Source of the DNA: an uncultured Prevotellaceae bacterium
Lineage (GTDB): Bacteria; Bacteroidota; Bacteroidia; Bacteroidales; Bacteroidaceae
DNA length: 64,000 bases
Direction of reading: 5' to 3'
Assembly: GCA_947169115.1 (NCBI GenBank)
Contig: CAMVOK010000013.1
Span: 23,630-87,629, forward strand
Part shown: one piece after another, positions 34,762 to 43,680 of the stretch
How positions within the stretch are numbered: position 1 is the stretch's first letter
How the letters are laid out: each line of letters begins with the position of its first letter
Notes under the pieces: model-generated
Told to the model about the DNA's origin: nothing
What the model saw: the letters and a program-made list of their open reading frames with translations, nothing else
Database searches by the model: none
Translations under genes and position numbers: made by a program

Positions 34762-35031
34762 TTATTTCATCAAATCGGTTACGAAGGGCAGCAGAGCCAA
34801 TTGGCGAGCACGCTTAACGGCCTGAGCCACACGACGCTGATACTTCAGTGAGGTACCGGTGATGCGACGGGGCAGAATCTTACCTTGTTCGTTGAGGAAC
34901 TTCTTCAGGAACTCGGGATCCTTATAATCGATGTACTTGATACCGCTCTTCTTGAAACGGCAATACTTCTTACGCTTCGTGTCAATAGCAGGAGCGTTGA
35001 GATAACGGATTTCAGATACTTCCTGTGCCAT
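34762..35031 (-). CDS. rpsR: 30S ribosomal protein S18
   Basis: 89 residues, normal length. Conserved blocks [42 protein letters not shown] and QLALLPF are all present. It lies between rpsF (2 bases away) and rplI, the standard order; S6 and S18 form a heterodimer on the 30S platform. Confidence 0.98.
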   Translation of the reverse strand: MAQEVSEIRYLNAPAIDTKRKKYCRFKKSGIKYIDYKDPEFLKKFLNEQGKILPRRITGTSLKYQRRVAQAVKRARQLALLPFVTDLMK

Positions 35032-35033
35032 GA

Positions 35034-35375
35034 TTAAGCCTCCTTGTTAGATTGTTTGTTACGTCTCTTCTCAGCATACTCAATGGCATACTTCTCAAGT
35101 TTCACGGTCTGGAAACGGATAACTTTCTCGTCACGACGGAAGTTAGTCTCCAGTTTCTTAATGAGTTCGGGCTGAGCCTTGAACTCAAACAGGACATAGA
35201 ATCCCGTGGACTTCTTCTGGATAGGATAAGCCAACTTCTTCAGGCCCCAGAGCTCTTCGTTGAGCATCTCTGCACCATTTTCGGTGAGCAGGGTCTTGAA
35301 CTTGCTTACCGTTTCCTTCATCTGATCATCAGACAAAACGGGAGTCAAAATGAAAACGGTTTCGTACTGGTTCAT
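35034..35375 (-). CDS. rpsF: 30S ribosomal protein S6
   Basis: 113 residues from ATG 35375 ([18 protein letters not shown]), where all S6 proteins begin; the frame is open upstream but lies before the transcription start. It has the S6 fold with a Lys-rich C-terminus ([12 protein letters not shown]). First gene of rpsF-rpsR-rplI. A promoter with full consensus lies 49 bases upstream. Confidence 0.97.
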   Translation of the reverse strand: MNQYETVFILTPVLSDDQMKETVSKFKTLLTENGAEMLNEELWGLKKLAYPIQKKSTGFYVLFEFKAQPELIKKLETNFRRDEKVIRFQTVKLEKYAIEYAEKRRNKQSNKEA

Positions 35376-35423
35376 AATACCTTTAAAATTGATTAATAAA
35401 TATAGTTTGCGCTTAAAGCGGTG

Positions 35424-35455
35424 CAAAGGTACGCTTTTTTAGTGAGATTACCAAA
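35424..35455 (-). promoter_or_regulatory. Promoter of rpsF-rpsR-rplI
   Basis: Minus strand TTTG, 20 bases, TACCTTTG: a complete match to the Bacteroidetes consensus. Confidence 0.85.
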
Positions 35456-35547
35456 GTTTTTGTTTTCTAATATCAATCAAAAGCACCAACTTTTTCATAA
35501 GGGTGCGATTTTTAACGGAAAAGTTTCGTAGTTTCAGAAATTTTATG

Positions 35548-35555
35548 TTACTTTG
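35548..35555 (+). promoter_or_regulatory. -7 box of the small membrane protein gene
   Basis: TTACTTTG (7 of 8) with TTTC 20 bases upstream; the ATG used is 45 bases downstream. Confidence 0.45.
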
Positions 35556-35600
35556 CAGTTGTTTAATGCGCAATTAAAAAACAAAAAAACATATAAGACT

Positions 35601-35765
35601 ATGAAAAAGTACATTGGAATAGCAATTATCGTGTTGGGAGCCTTACTGCTGTTTGTAAGTTACTTCGCACAACTGGTTGATTACAACTGGGTACAGTTCT
35701 CTGGTTTGGGCATCATCATCGCTGGTCTTATTGCCCACATCGTTGTAACAAGAAAAACACGATAA
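35601..35765 (+). CDS. Small two-helix membrane protein
   Basis: 54 residues from ATG 35601; an in-frame ATG at 35553 is inside the promoter box. Two hydrophobic helices (about 4-23 and 30-48) are linked by a short polar turn (VDYNWVQF), and the protein ends in basic RKTR, so both ends probably face the cytoplasm. Not recognised as a named family; similar tiny proteins are found in Bacteroidetes. Monocistronic, with its own terminator. Confidence 0.75.
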   Translation: MKKYIGIAIIVLGALLLFVSYFAQLVDYNWVQFSGLGIIIAGLIAHIVVTRKTR

Positions 35766-35810
35766 GTAGAAGAAAAAGGAAAAAGCAGAAAAGAAAAGTA
35801 ATAGTTAATG

Positions 35811-35855
35811 AAACGAGGTTGCGACGTGATGTTGCAACCTCGTTTCTTTTGTTCT
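35811..35855. terminator. Terminator between the small membrane protein and the response regulator gene
   Basis: A perfect 13-bp stem GAAACGAGGTTGC / GCAACCTCGTTTC followed by TTTTGTT on plus. On the minus strand it lies 11 bases after the response-regulator stop and may serve both genes. Confidence 0.85.
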
Positions 35856-35865
35856 GTTGTTTAGT

Positions 35866-36582
35866 TTAGTTTTGTTCCGTGGCTTCCACTCCATCGAGTG
35901 CTATCAGCTTATAGCCCTTGCCATGAACATTGTTGATTTCGATGGTGGGGTCGTCCTTCAGGTGTTTACGTAGTTTGGTAATATAAACATCCATCGAACG
36001 GGCATTAAAGTAGTTGTCGTCAATCCAGATGGTCTTCAAGGCCAGTTCGCGCAAGAGCACGTCGTTGGCATGAGCACATAGCAAGCCCAGCAACTCGCTC
36101 TCCTTTGTGGTCAGCTTCACCTGCTTCTCCCCTATCGAGAGAATCTGTCTCTGTGTATCAAAAATGAACTTACCCAGTTTGTACTGGCTGACTACAGGCA
36201 CCTTCACACCCTTCACACGACGCAGGACTGCCTCCATACGGAACACGAGTTCGTCCATCGAGAAAGGCTTGGTCAGGTAATCGTCAGCACCTATCTTGAA
36301 GCCCTCGAAAATATCTTCTTTCAGGTTCTTTGCCGTCAGGAAGATGATGGGCACCTCGGGGCTGATGGCTCTGATTTCCTGAGCCAGGGTGAAGCCATCC
36401 TTCTTCGGCATCATCACGTCGAGTACGCACATGTCGTAATGGCTCTTCATGAAAGCCCTGGAACCGGCCTCTCCGTCGAGGTAGAGCTCCGCATCATAGC
36501 CTTTTGCCTGTAAATACTCCCTCAGCAACATGCCCAGACTTTCGTCGTCCTCGCAAAGCAGAATACGTTGTTTCGTTTCCAT
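35866..36582 (-). CDS. rprY: OmpR-family response regulator (RprY-like)
   Basis: 238 residues. Receiver domain with the acidic pocket E11/D12/D13, phospho-acceptor D55 in CVLDVMMP, and the LTAKN and TKPF switch residues; then a winged-helix DNA-binding domain (LTTKESELLGLL, SMDVYITKLRKHLKDD, VHGKGYKL). It is very similar in layout to Bacteroides RprY, a regulator paired with the RprX kinase. The kinase gene lies 3 bases upstream on the same strand. Confidence 0.93.
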   Translation of the reverse strand: METKQRILLCEDDESLGMLLREYLQAKGYDAELYLDGEAGSRAFMKSHYDMCVLDVMMPKKDGFTLAQEIRAISPEVPIIFLTAKNLKEDIFEGFKIGADDYLTKPFSMDELVFRMEAVLRRVKGVKVPVVSQYKLGKFIFDTQRQILSIGEKQVKLTTKESELLGLLCAHANDVLLRELALKTIWIDDNYFNARSMDVYITKLRKHLKDDPTIEINNVHGKGYKLIALDGVEATEQN

Positions 36583-36585
36583 AAT

Positions 36586-38103
36586 CTATGATTTTAATGT
36601 TGGTAATATTATCGTAAATGTGGTTCCTTGTCCCTGTTCGCTCTCCACCTTCACGGCTCCCTTTTGCTGGCGCACAATGTTCTTCACATAAGCCAATCCC
36701 AATCCGAACCCCTTCACATTATGCTGGTTGCCCGTATGCACACGGTAGAACTTCTCGAAGATTCGCTTCAAGTCCTCCTTCTTAATGCCGATGCCATTGT
36801 CGCTAATGCTCAGATGGTATTTTCCACCTTGGTTCCACGAGCGCACCTTGAGTTGCAGGGCAACCCCGTCCCGACAATACTTGACGGCATTGTCCAGCAA
36901 CGTCGATACCACGTTTGTAAGGTGCATCTCATCGAAATAGACATTGGGGTTCTCCGCCTCCAACTGGGCCTCTATCATTCCTCCCATGCGCTCCACCTTC
37001 AGGGCGAACGACGTTCCTATCACATTCTCCACCAGTTCGTCGGCATTCAGTTCCACCGGTTTCAGGGCGATATTGTCATGGTCGTACAATGACATCTGCA
37101 ACACCTTCTCCACCTGATACCTCAGTCTTTTGGTCTCCGTACCAATGACCTTGCCCAGGTTGTCGTACATGGCCGGTGTCTTCTTTACGCTCTCGTCCGC
37201 CAGCATCTGCGCCGCCAACGAGAGGCTTGCAATAGGAGTCTTGAACTCGTGAGTCATGTTGTTCACGAAATCGTTCTTCATCTCGTTTATCTTACGCTGA
37301 CGCACAAACAAATAGATGGTGAACATGAAGGTCACGAAGAGGACGAAGGTGAACACCAATGCCGGCACCATCAGGCGAGCCACGCCAAACACATACTTGT
37401 TACGCTCCGGGAAGTGCACCCTCACCACCCCCATCTTACTCGACGGGTCGTTTCGGAAGAGTGTCTGCGTGTAGGAATTCTCCTCGCCCTTAGCATCGTA
37501 ATCCGTGCATCGATACACTTCGCGTCCGTCACTTGTCAGGATGGTGAAGTGGAAGGGCAACGTCACCCCATTTTGCTCTAGGTTGGTACGTATGCACGCA
37601 TCCAGGAGCTTGGGATTTATGCGTTCCTCGAACGAGCCTTCGCTGGCATTATACAATATACTATATATAACCTCGTTCAGGATGTCCTTCTGATACAGGT
37701 AGGCGTTGCGCACGGCCATCTGGAACTGCTGGCTCGACATGGCAAGCGACGGACGTTGGCTAAGTCCCAACGACAAACGGGGCATCATGTTGAGGGTATC
37801 GAAACGCTGAACCCCCATCATCATCGGGTTTCCCAGCACATTGTTGGAGTGTGGATTCTCGTGTTCCGTGTCCAGCTGTGTCAAATCCTCTACATAGTTC
37901 GACACCACGCCTTCCAGATAATTAAACGTCTCGTTTCGCTCCAAGTCGTGCGAAGCCTGGTCAAGACTACGCTTCACGCTCTCGTCGAACTGATCCTTAC
38001 GCATCTTCACCATCATGCCCGTATATTGGCTCTGAAGAAGCAAGAGCACTACGAAACTAACTCCGATGCCTATACTGATTAACCAAAGTACCCAACGTTT
38101 CAT
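36586..38103 (-). CDS. rprX: Membrane sensor histidine kinase (RprX-like)
   Basis: 505 residues. TM helices near 5-24 and 245-268 flank a periplasmic sensor of about 215 residues. The cytoplasmic part has the H-box MTHEFKTPIASL, N-box LTNVVSTLLDNAVKY, G-boxes SDNGIGIKKED and GFGLGLAYVKNI, all intact. It phosphorylates the response regulator encoded next to it. The ATG at 38103 lies five bases after the last base of TAACTTTG (38108-38115), so the transcript is probably leaderless. Confidence 0.93.
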   Translation of the reverse strand: MKRWVLWLISIGIGVSFVVLLLLQSQYTGMMVKMRKDQFDESVKRSLDQASHDLERNETFNYLEGVVSNYVEDLTQLDTEHENPHSNNVLGNPMMMGVQRFDTLNMMPRLSLGLSQRPSLAMSSQQFQMAVRNAYLYQKDILNEVIYSILYNASEGSFEERINPKLLDACIRTNLEQNGVTLPFHFTILTSDGREVYRCTDYDAKGEENSYTQTLFRNDPSSKMGVVRVHFPERNKYVFGVARLMVPALVFTFVLFVTFMFTIYLFVRQRKINEMKNDFVNNMTHEFKTPIASLSLAAQMLADESVKKTPAMYDNLGKVIGTETKRLRYQVEKVLQMSLYDHDNIALKPVELNADELVENVIGTSFALKVERMGGMIEAQLEAENPNVYFDEMHLTNVVSTLLDNAVKYCRDGVALQLKVRSWNQGGKYHLSISDNGIGIKKEDLKRIFEKFYRVHTGNQHNVKGFGLGLAYVKNIVRQQKGAVKVESEQGQGTTFTIILPTLKS

Positions 38104-38107
38104 GTTG

Positions 38108-38115
38108 CAAAGTTA
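38108..38115 (-). promoter_or_regulatory. -7 box of rprX-rprY
   Basis: TAACTTTG on the minus strand directly before the ATG; upstream A-rich DNA gives no clear -33 box. Confidence 0.5.
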
Positions 38116-38220
38116 AATCAAAAAAGTTAAAAAAAAGAAGGAGATGCGAAATAATCGCCTCTCCTTTTAACAATTTTAATAAAATTATTGACTTGTAAGT
38201 CAAATCCTGAACATTACGTA

Positions 38221-40374
38221 TCAATCTGCATTCTCTTCCTCGTGTTCCTTTACGAGCTTCTGCTGAACATCGGCAGGAACCAGTTCGTAGCTTGCAAAGT
38301 TCATGATGAAGCTGGCTCTGCCACCCGTCAGGCTACTGAGTGCCGTGCTATACGAGCTCATCTCCTTCAGAGGAGCCTTGGCGGTCAGTTTCTCATAACC
38401 TGCCTCACTGGTCATACCCATAATCATGGCACGACGGCCTTGCAAGTCGCTCATCACGTCGCCCAGCTTGTCGCTCGGAACGAATACCTCTACATCGTAG
38501 ATGGGTTCCAGAATCTTCGGTCCTGCCTCGCGGAAGGCCTGTGCGAATGCCTGACGACCAGCCAACATGAACGAAAGTTCGTTGCTGTCCACGGGATGCA
38601 TCTTACCATCATATACTATTACGCGCACGTCGCGTGCATAGCAACCCGTCAGAGGACCTTGCTCCATGCGTTGCATGACACCCTTCAGGATGGCCGGCAT
38701 GAAACGGGTGTCGATGGCACCGCCCACAACCGAGTTGATGAACACCAGCTTGCCGCCCCACTCCAGGTCGATAACCTCCTCGCTCTTGGCATTGATGCGA
38801 TACTCCTGTCCACCAAACTTGTACACTTCGGGAGCGGGCATACCCTCGTAGTAAGGCTCTACAATGAGGTGTACCTCACCGAACTGTCCGGCACCACCCG
38901 ACTGCTTCTTGTGGCGATAGTCGGCACGTGCAGCCTTTGTGATGGTCTCGCGATAAGGAATCTTCGGTTCGTCAAACACAATCTGAATCTTCTCGTTGTT
39001 CTCCATGCGCCATTTCAACGTGCGCAGGTGGAACTCACCCTGTCCGTGTACGATAATCTGGCGAAGCTCCTTGCTCTGCTCAATCTGCCATGTGGGGTCT
39101 TCCTCACGCATCTTCTGCAAGGCATTCATCATCTTCTCCGTCTCGCTCTCGTTGACGGCACGGATGGCACGCGAATACTTCGAATTAGGATATTTAATGA
39201 AGTTGAAGCGGTTCTCCGAATTCTTGTCGTTCAGCGTATTACCCGTCTTCACGTCCTTCAGCTTCACGGTACAGCCAATGTCGCCAGCCACCAATTCTTC
39301 CACCTTGATGCGGTTGGCACCCGCACAACAGAAGAGCTGAGCCATGCGCTCCTTCGAGCCACGATCGGCATTGGTCAGGTCGTCGCCCTCGTGCACCTTT
39401 CCGCTCATCACCTTGAAGTACTGAACCTCACCGATATGCGGCTCCACGCTGGTCTTGAAGAAGAACAAGCTGGTGGGACCGTTGGAATCGGGATTCACCT
39501 CTACGCCACGGGTATTGAATACCTTCGGCATTTCGTCCACGAAGGGAACCACATTGCCAAGGAACTCCATCAGACGGCGAACGCCCATGTCCTTGCCTGC
39601 ACATACGCAGAAGACTGGGAACATGCCACGTACGGCCAAGCCCTTGCGGATGCCCTCGCGCATCTCGTCTTCCGTCAGCGTCTCGCTCTCGAAGAACTTC
39701 TCCATCAGGCACTCGTCGTGCTCTGCGGCAGCCTCCACCAGAGCCTTGTGCATCTCCGTAGCCTTCTCCATCTGGTCGGCAGGAATTTCCTCGATGGTGG
39801 GAGCACCACCTTCGGGACCCCACGAATACTTCTTCATCAGCAGCACGTCGATGACGGCATTGAAGTTAGGACCGGTTTCGATGGGGTACTGTATGGGCAC
39901 CACCTTCGGGCCATAGATGTCTGTCAACTGCTCCAGAATCTGGTCGTAGTCGCAATTCTCGTCGTCGAGCTGGTTCACCAGGAAGATAACGGGCTTACCC
40001 AGTTTCTCCGTGTAGCGGAAGTGGTTTTGTGTGCCCACCTCCACTCCGTTGGCACCCTTCAGAAGCAGGATGGCCGTGTCGGTCACGTTCAGTGCTGTCA
40101 TGGCACCGCCCACGAAGTCGTCACTACCCGGGCAGTCGATGATGTTCAGTTTCTTGCCGTTCCACTCTACATGGAATACCGTGCTGAATACAGAATAGCC
40201 ATACTCCTGCTCTACAGGGAAGTAGTCGCTCACCGTATTCTTCTGTGTGATGCGTCCACGACGCTTGATGATGCCTGCTTCGTAAAGCAGGCTTTCCGTG
40301 AGGGTTGTCTTACCGGCACCGTCATTACCCAGCAGGGCAATGTTTTTAATCTCATGAGTTTGATAAACTTTCAT
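38221..40374 (-). CDS. Elongation factor G paralogue (EF-G2-like) with altered GTPase motifs
   Basis: 717 residues from ATG 40374 (MKVYQTHEIKNIALLG); upstream codons have no homology. All EF-G domains are present. The P-loop GNDGAGKTT (16-24) is intact, but switch II reads DCPGSDDF, with Ser84 where classical EF-G has the catalytic His, and the G4 motif is NQLD instead of NKxD. Bacteroides EF-G2, described as lacking GTPase activity yet supporting translation in the gut, is the closest idea I have. The canonical fusA should lie elsewhere with the str operon. It stands alone; I see no clear promoter box in the 180 bases upstream. Confidence 0.9.
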   Translation of the reverse strand: MKVYQTHEIKNIALLGNDGAGKTTLTESLLYEAGIIKRRGRITQKNTVSDYFPVEQEYGYSVFSTVFHVEWNGKKLNIIDCPGSDDFVGGAMTALNVTDTAILLLKGANGVEVGTQNHFRYTEKLGKPVIFLVNQLDDENCDYDQILEQLTDIYGPKVVPIQYPIETGPNFNAVIDVLLMKKYSWGPEGGAPTIEEIPADQMEKATEMHKALVEAAAEHDECLMEKFFESETLTEDEMREGIRKGLAVRGMFPVFCVCAGKDMGVRRLMEFLGNVVPFVDEMPKVFNTRGVEVNPDSNGPTSLFFFKTSVEPHIGEVQYFKVMSGKVHEGDDLTNADRGSKERMAQLFCCAGANRIKVEELVAGDIGCTVKLKDVKTGNTLNDKNSENRFNFIKYPNSKYSRAIRAVNESETEKMMNALQKMREEDPTWQIEQSKELRQIIVHGQGEFHLRTLKWRMENNEKIQIVFDEPKIPYRETITKAARADYRHKKQSGGAGQFGEVHLIVEPYYEGMPAPEVYKFGGQEYRINAKSEEVIDLEWGGKLVFINSVVGGAIDTRFMPAILKGVMQRMEQGPLTGCYARDVRVIVYDGKMHPVDSNELSFMLAGRQAFAQAFREAGPKILEPIYDVEVFVPSDKLGDVMSDLQGRRAMIMGMTSEAGYEKLTAKAPLKEMSSYSTALSSLTGGRASFIMNFASYELVPADVQQKLVKEHEEENAD

Positions 40375-40501
40375 AATATTAGTGTTTAAGTGTATTTTTG
40401 TTTCATTTTCCCCATTTTCGGGCGTTTCGGATTGCAATTTAGCGAAAACCTACGACCCAGCCAAATGTTTGACCTGATTTTTACGATATTTTATACAATG
40501 A

Positions 40502-40533
40502 TTTGGTCGGGAAGTGTTTTTTACCTACCTTTG
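40502..40533 (+). promoter_or_regulatory. Promoter of the YiiX-like/DUF4878/hemW operon
   Basis: TTTG at 40502-40505, 20 bases, TACCTTTG at 40526-40533; the start codon used is 22 bases downstream. Confidence 0.85.
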
Positions 40534-40555
40534 CCATAGTCGTACATACAGAAAT

Positions 40556-41179
40556 ATGGTGACGAAGAAGGGCACATTGCTACTCATGACCATCCTAACG
40601 ATGTTTTCCGCAGGATGCCATCGCCAACAGTCTCCCGGAAGTCTGTTACCCGACACCTTGCAACTTCAGGAAGGCGACATTGTCTTCCGCCGTTGTACGG
40701 GGCTCACCAGCCGCATCGTCGTTGCCCAGGACCGCGACGGCATCTTCTCCCACACGGGCATTGTCGTCGATTCCTCCGGCACCAAGATGATAGTACATGC
40801 CGTTCCCGACGAGCCCGACTTCCCCGGCGACCCCGACCGCGTGAAACTGGAATCCGTGGCTTCCTTCTTCTCCTCGGCCCATGCCGTGGCAGCTGCCGTT
40901 GCCCGAACCGCATACCCGGAGGCCGGAACCTTGGCGGCACAATACGCCATGAGACGATACCGCGAGGGGACACTCTTCGACCACGACTTCAACGACGAAG
41001 ACACCACGCGCCTCTATTGCACCCAACTCATCACCCTGGCTTACGAAAAGGCCGGCATACACTTGGTGGACACCATACGGGAGGTCATCGACCTGCCCTC
41101 TTTCCACTATCGGTGCATACTCCCCTCACAAATCCAGCAGTCTCCCCTATTACATTATATATTTATGTTTAACCCTTAA
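40556..41179 (+). CDS. YiiX/YebB-like permuted papain-fold lipoprotein
   Basis: 207 residues from ATG 40556; an upstream in-frame ATG lies inside the promoter. A lipoprotein signal with lipobox F-S-A-G-C (Cys about 20). Motifs of the circularly permuted NlpC/P60 (YiiX, DUF830) family: LQEGDIVFRR, FSHTGIVVD with the catalytic His, and LYCTQLITLAYEKAG with the nucleophile Cys. These enzymes are predicted amidases or acyl-transferases acting on peptides or lipids in the envelope. It is 13 bases from the DUF4878 lipoprotein gene. Confidence 0.88.
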   Translation: MVTKKGTLLLMTILTMFSAGCHRQQSPGSLLPDTLQLQEGDIVFRRCTGLTSRIVVAQDRDGIFSHTGIVVDSSGTKMIVHAVPDEPDFPGDPDRVKLESVASFFSSAHAVAAAVARTAYPEAGTLAAQYAMRRYREGTLFDHDFNDEDTTRLYCTQLITLAYEKAGIHLVDTIREVIDLPSFHYRCILPSQIQQSPLLHYIFMFNP

Positions 41180-41192
41180 AAGAACTACAACC

Positions 41193-41594
41193 ATGAGAAA
41201 ACTAATGATTGCAGCACTCGTATGTGCACTGGCATGCGTAATGGCAGCCTGTAGCAGCAACACCCCCAAAGCAGCAGCCGCCAAGTACACCGAAGCCGTT
41301 ATCAAGGGTGACTACAAATCTGCCCTCGAACTAGTTTACTTCAAAGGCACACCCGACGAGGCAGCCAAACGCCGCGAACAGTATGTTTCGCTATGTGAGG
41401 AAAAGGCCAAGAACGGCATCAAGGACAAAGACAAACTGACCAGCTACGAGATTACCGACGAGCAAATCGACGAGGAGAACGGAACGGCCGTGGTTACCGC
41501 CGAACTCACCTATGCCGACGGGCATTCCAAGACCGACAACATGAAGCTTCGGAAGACCGAAGATGGCCAGTGGATGATTGATAGCAACAAGTAA
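41193..41594 (+). CDS. DUF4878-type lipoprotein
   Basis: 133 residues with lipobox V-M-A-A-C (Cys20). The mature part is one small alpha+beta domain of the cone type common to DUF4878: AAKYTEAVIKGDYKSALELV, then beta strands ending in DGQWMIDSNK. Function unknown; probably outer-membrane or periplasmic. Five bases separate its stop from the hemW start. Confidence 0.87.
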   Translation: MRKLMIAALVCALACVMAACSSNTPKAAAAKYTEAVIKGDYKSALELVYFKGTPDEAAKRREQYVSLCEEKAKNGIKDKDKLTSYEITDEQIDEENGTAVVTAELTYADGHSKTDNMKLRKTEDGQWMIDSNK

Positions 41595-41599
41595 CCCAC

Positions 41600-42718
41600 G
41601 TGGCAGGCATCTACGTACACATTCCCTTTTGTCGTAGTCGTTGTATCTATTGCGACTTTTTTTCCACGACCCTCCCTCCGACGTGGCAGGAACCCTACGT
41701 AGAGGCTATCGGACGTGAACTAGAACTGAGAGCCCCCAAGGCCATCTCCTCGCTCTACATCGGTGGTGGAACGCCTTCGCTCCTTGCTCCCGAGGTGCTC
41801 CACCGCCTTTTCTCACTCATAGAAAGACATGTCCCGTTGGCTCCCGACACCGAGGTCACCATCGAGGCCAACCCCGACGACGTGACCCCGACGTGGATAG
41901 AAACCCTCCGCGAGACACCCGTCAACCGCATCAGTATGGGAGTTCAGAGTCTCGACGACAACATCCTGCGCACCCTCCGCCGCCGACACACCGCCGACAA
42001 GGCACGACAGGCCGTCAGCCTCATACAGGAAGCCGGATATGTCAACCTCAGCCTCGACCTCATTTACGGACTCCCGGGACAAACGCTCCAGCAGTTCTCC
42101 CACGACGTACGAGAGCTCCTGTCACTGGGCATCCCACACCTTTCGGCATACGCCTTGCAATTCGAACCCGACACCCCCCTGTCCCAAATGAAGGAACGGG
42201 GCGAGGTGGGAGAAGCCGACGAGGAACTGAGCCTTGCCTGCTACGAAAGTCTGCTCGACCTCACGGCCAAGGCTGGATTCGAGCACTACGAGATTTCGAA
42301 CTTCGCCCTGCCTGGATTCCGCTCGCGCCACAACTCATCGTACTGGACGGGTGTGCCCTACATCGGCCTTGGAGCCGGTGCCCATAGCTACGACGGGGTG
42401 TCCACACGGAGTTACAACGTCGAGGACATCAGTCGCTACATCCAATCTCTCAGCCACGGCACACTGCCCTCCTACGCGGAACACCTGAGCGAAGAGGAAC
42501 TCTACAACGAGCGCGTCATGCTCTCCCTGCGCACCAGCGAAGGGCTCTCCCTCAGCAGCCTCCTACGCGACTTCGGTCCTCAGCGCCACGCCTACTGCCT
42601 GCGCATGGCACAACCTCACATCCTTGGCGGACGACTAAAAAAAACGGGAGAGACGCTTTGTCTCACCCGTTCAGGTCTGTTCGTCAGCGACGACATTATT
42701 TCCGACATGATAATATAG
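41600..42718 (+). CDS. hemW: Radical-SAM heme chaperone HemW
   Basis: 372 residues from GTG 41600, exactly where family members start (AGIYVHIPFC). It has the radical-SAM cluster motif CRSRCIYCDF, the SAM-binding YIGGGTPS, and the HemW C-terminal domain. Formerly annotated as oxygen-independent coproporphyrinogen oxidase; the HemW type, with CxxxCxxC-x-F rather than the HemN signature, binds and delivers heme. The DNA is clearly G/C-rich compared with the restriction-modification genes further right. Last gene of its operon. Confidence 0.94.
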   Translation: MAGIYVHIPFCRSRCIYCDFFSTTLPPTWQEPYVEAIGRELELRAPKAISSLYIGGGTPSLLAPEVLHRLFSLIERHVPLAPDTEVTIEANPDDVTPTWIETLRETPVNRISMGVQSLDDNILRTLRRRHTADKARQAVSLIQEAGYVNLSLDLIYGLPGQTLQQFSHDVRELLSLGIPHLSAYALQFEPDTPLSQMKERGEVGEADEELSLACYESLLDLTAKAGFEHYEISNFALPGFRSRHNSSYWTGVPYIGLGAGAHSYDGVSTRSYNVEDISRYIQSLSHGTLPSYAEHLSEEELYNERVMLSLRTSEGLSLSSLLRDFGPQRHAYCLRMAQPHILGGRLKKTGETLCLTRSGLFVSDDIISDMII

Positions 42719-42720
42719 TG

Positions 42721-42885
42721 CAAAGTGCAAAAAGTGCAAAGTGCAGAGTTTAGAGTTTAGAGTTTAGAGTTAAAAGGGGTAACCAACTCTGAACTTTGAC
42801 TTTGAACTTGAACTCAGGACCCTGAACTTTGAACTTGAACTTAGGACTCTGAACTTTGAACTCTGAACTCTGAACTTATAAATCA
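42721..42885. repeat. Intergenic oligonucleotide repeats
   Basis: Three to four tandem copies of GAGTTTA followed, after about 20 bases, by many imperfect copies of CTGAACTTTGAACT. It fills the gap between the convergent hemW and DUF4827 genes. Confidence 0.75.
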
Positions 42886-42903
42886 GAGCTTTGCATCAGC
42901 AAT

Positions 42904-43620
42904 TCAGTCTCTCATTTCCTCGTAACTGATTTCGTAGAAACAGGGGTACACGTTGTTGGTGGCATCCGCCGTACCGCTGCTATGCGGAACTATCATACGC
43001 ACAAGGGCAATTCCCTCGGAGGTCTGTCGTCCCAGATTGATGTAGCTCAGGGGCACCACCCATCCCGTAGGCACCGCCGTAGAATTTCCGTTGGAAACGC
43101 CATACGTAAGAAACATGGCACCACCGCCGTTTATCGATGTGTTGAAACTGGCCGATATGGTTCCCGAATTGTTGCTTACGTCCATGATGTCGGGATTCGT
43201 TGCCCAGTAGAAGGTGTTGTTCGTTGTCTGAAGGCTGTCGCCCATGATGTTGTACTCCCAGTAGCGGCAGATGACGCGCTTCGTCTCGCCGTGGCGCAAC
43301 TTGTGGCCTCCTCCCTTGCGTACAATCTGCATGTAGATGCCCGTGTTGCCGAACAGCACATACTGGTTCTGGCTGACGTCCGTCATGGAGTCCTGAGCCT
43401 CGAACTGCTCCTGCGAAATGATATTCATCTTGCGCGTGTTCAGGAGTATCTCATCGTCAGGCCCCATCAGCACCAGAGGGTCGCGCTCTATGAAGGCCGA
43501 AACCGCCTTGCGTTCCTTCTCCTTCTGCTCGGCATACGTCTCGTCGTCCTTGCAGGCCACCGTGAGCACACTGAGGATGCAGAGTGCACACAGGAGTTTC
43601 ATTGTCAATAGATGCTTCAT
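42904..43620 (-). CDS. DUF4827 lipoprotein
   Basis: 238 residues with lipobox L-T-V-A-C (Cys23) followed by KDDETYAEQKEKERKAVSAFI. DUF4827 lipoproteins of Bacteroidetes look like FKBP-type peptidyl-prolyl isomerase relatives, here with GHKLRHGETKRVICRYWEY as the likely core strand. ATG 43620 is nine bases after a -7 box; an internal ATG at 43602 would give a more typical signal peptide and a longer leader, and I cannot decide between them. Confidence 0.88.
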   Translation of the reverse strand: MKHLLTMKLLCALCILSVLTVACKDDETYAEQKEKERKAVSAFIERDPLVLMGPDDEILLNTRKMNIISQEQFEAQDSMTDVSQNQYVLFGNTGIYMQIVRKGGGHKLRHGETKRVICRYWEYNIMGDSLQTTNNTFYWATNPDIMDVSNNSGTISASFNTSINGGGAMFLTYGVSNGNSTAVPTGWVVPLSYINLGRQTSEGIALVRMIVPHSSGTADATNNVYPCFYEISYEEMRD

Positions 43621-43628
43621 ATCAGTTG

Positions 43629-43636
43629 CAAAGGTA
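43629..43636 (-). promoter_or_regulatory. -7 box of the DUF4827 gene
   Basis: TACCTTTG on the minus strand; no clear -33 box. Confidence 0.5.
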
Positions 43637-43680
43637 AGGAATAAAACTCAATTACGAATTACGAAATACGAAAAAATGTC

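Noticed and set aside
38188..40389. A 733-codon open frame on plus, opposite the EF-G paralogue
   Set aside because: His/Leu-rich translation without domains; mirror of the real gene.
42721..42885. Possible CRISPR array in the hemW/DUF4827 gap
   Set aside because: The repeats are contiguous degenerate words with no spacers of constant length, and no cas gene is present.
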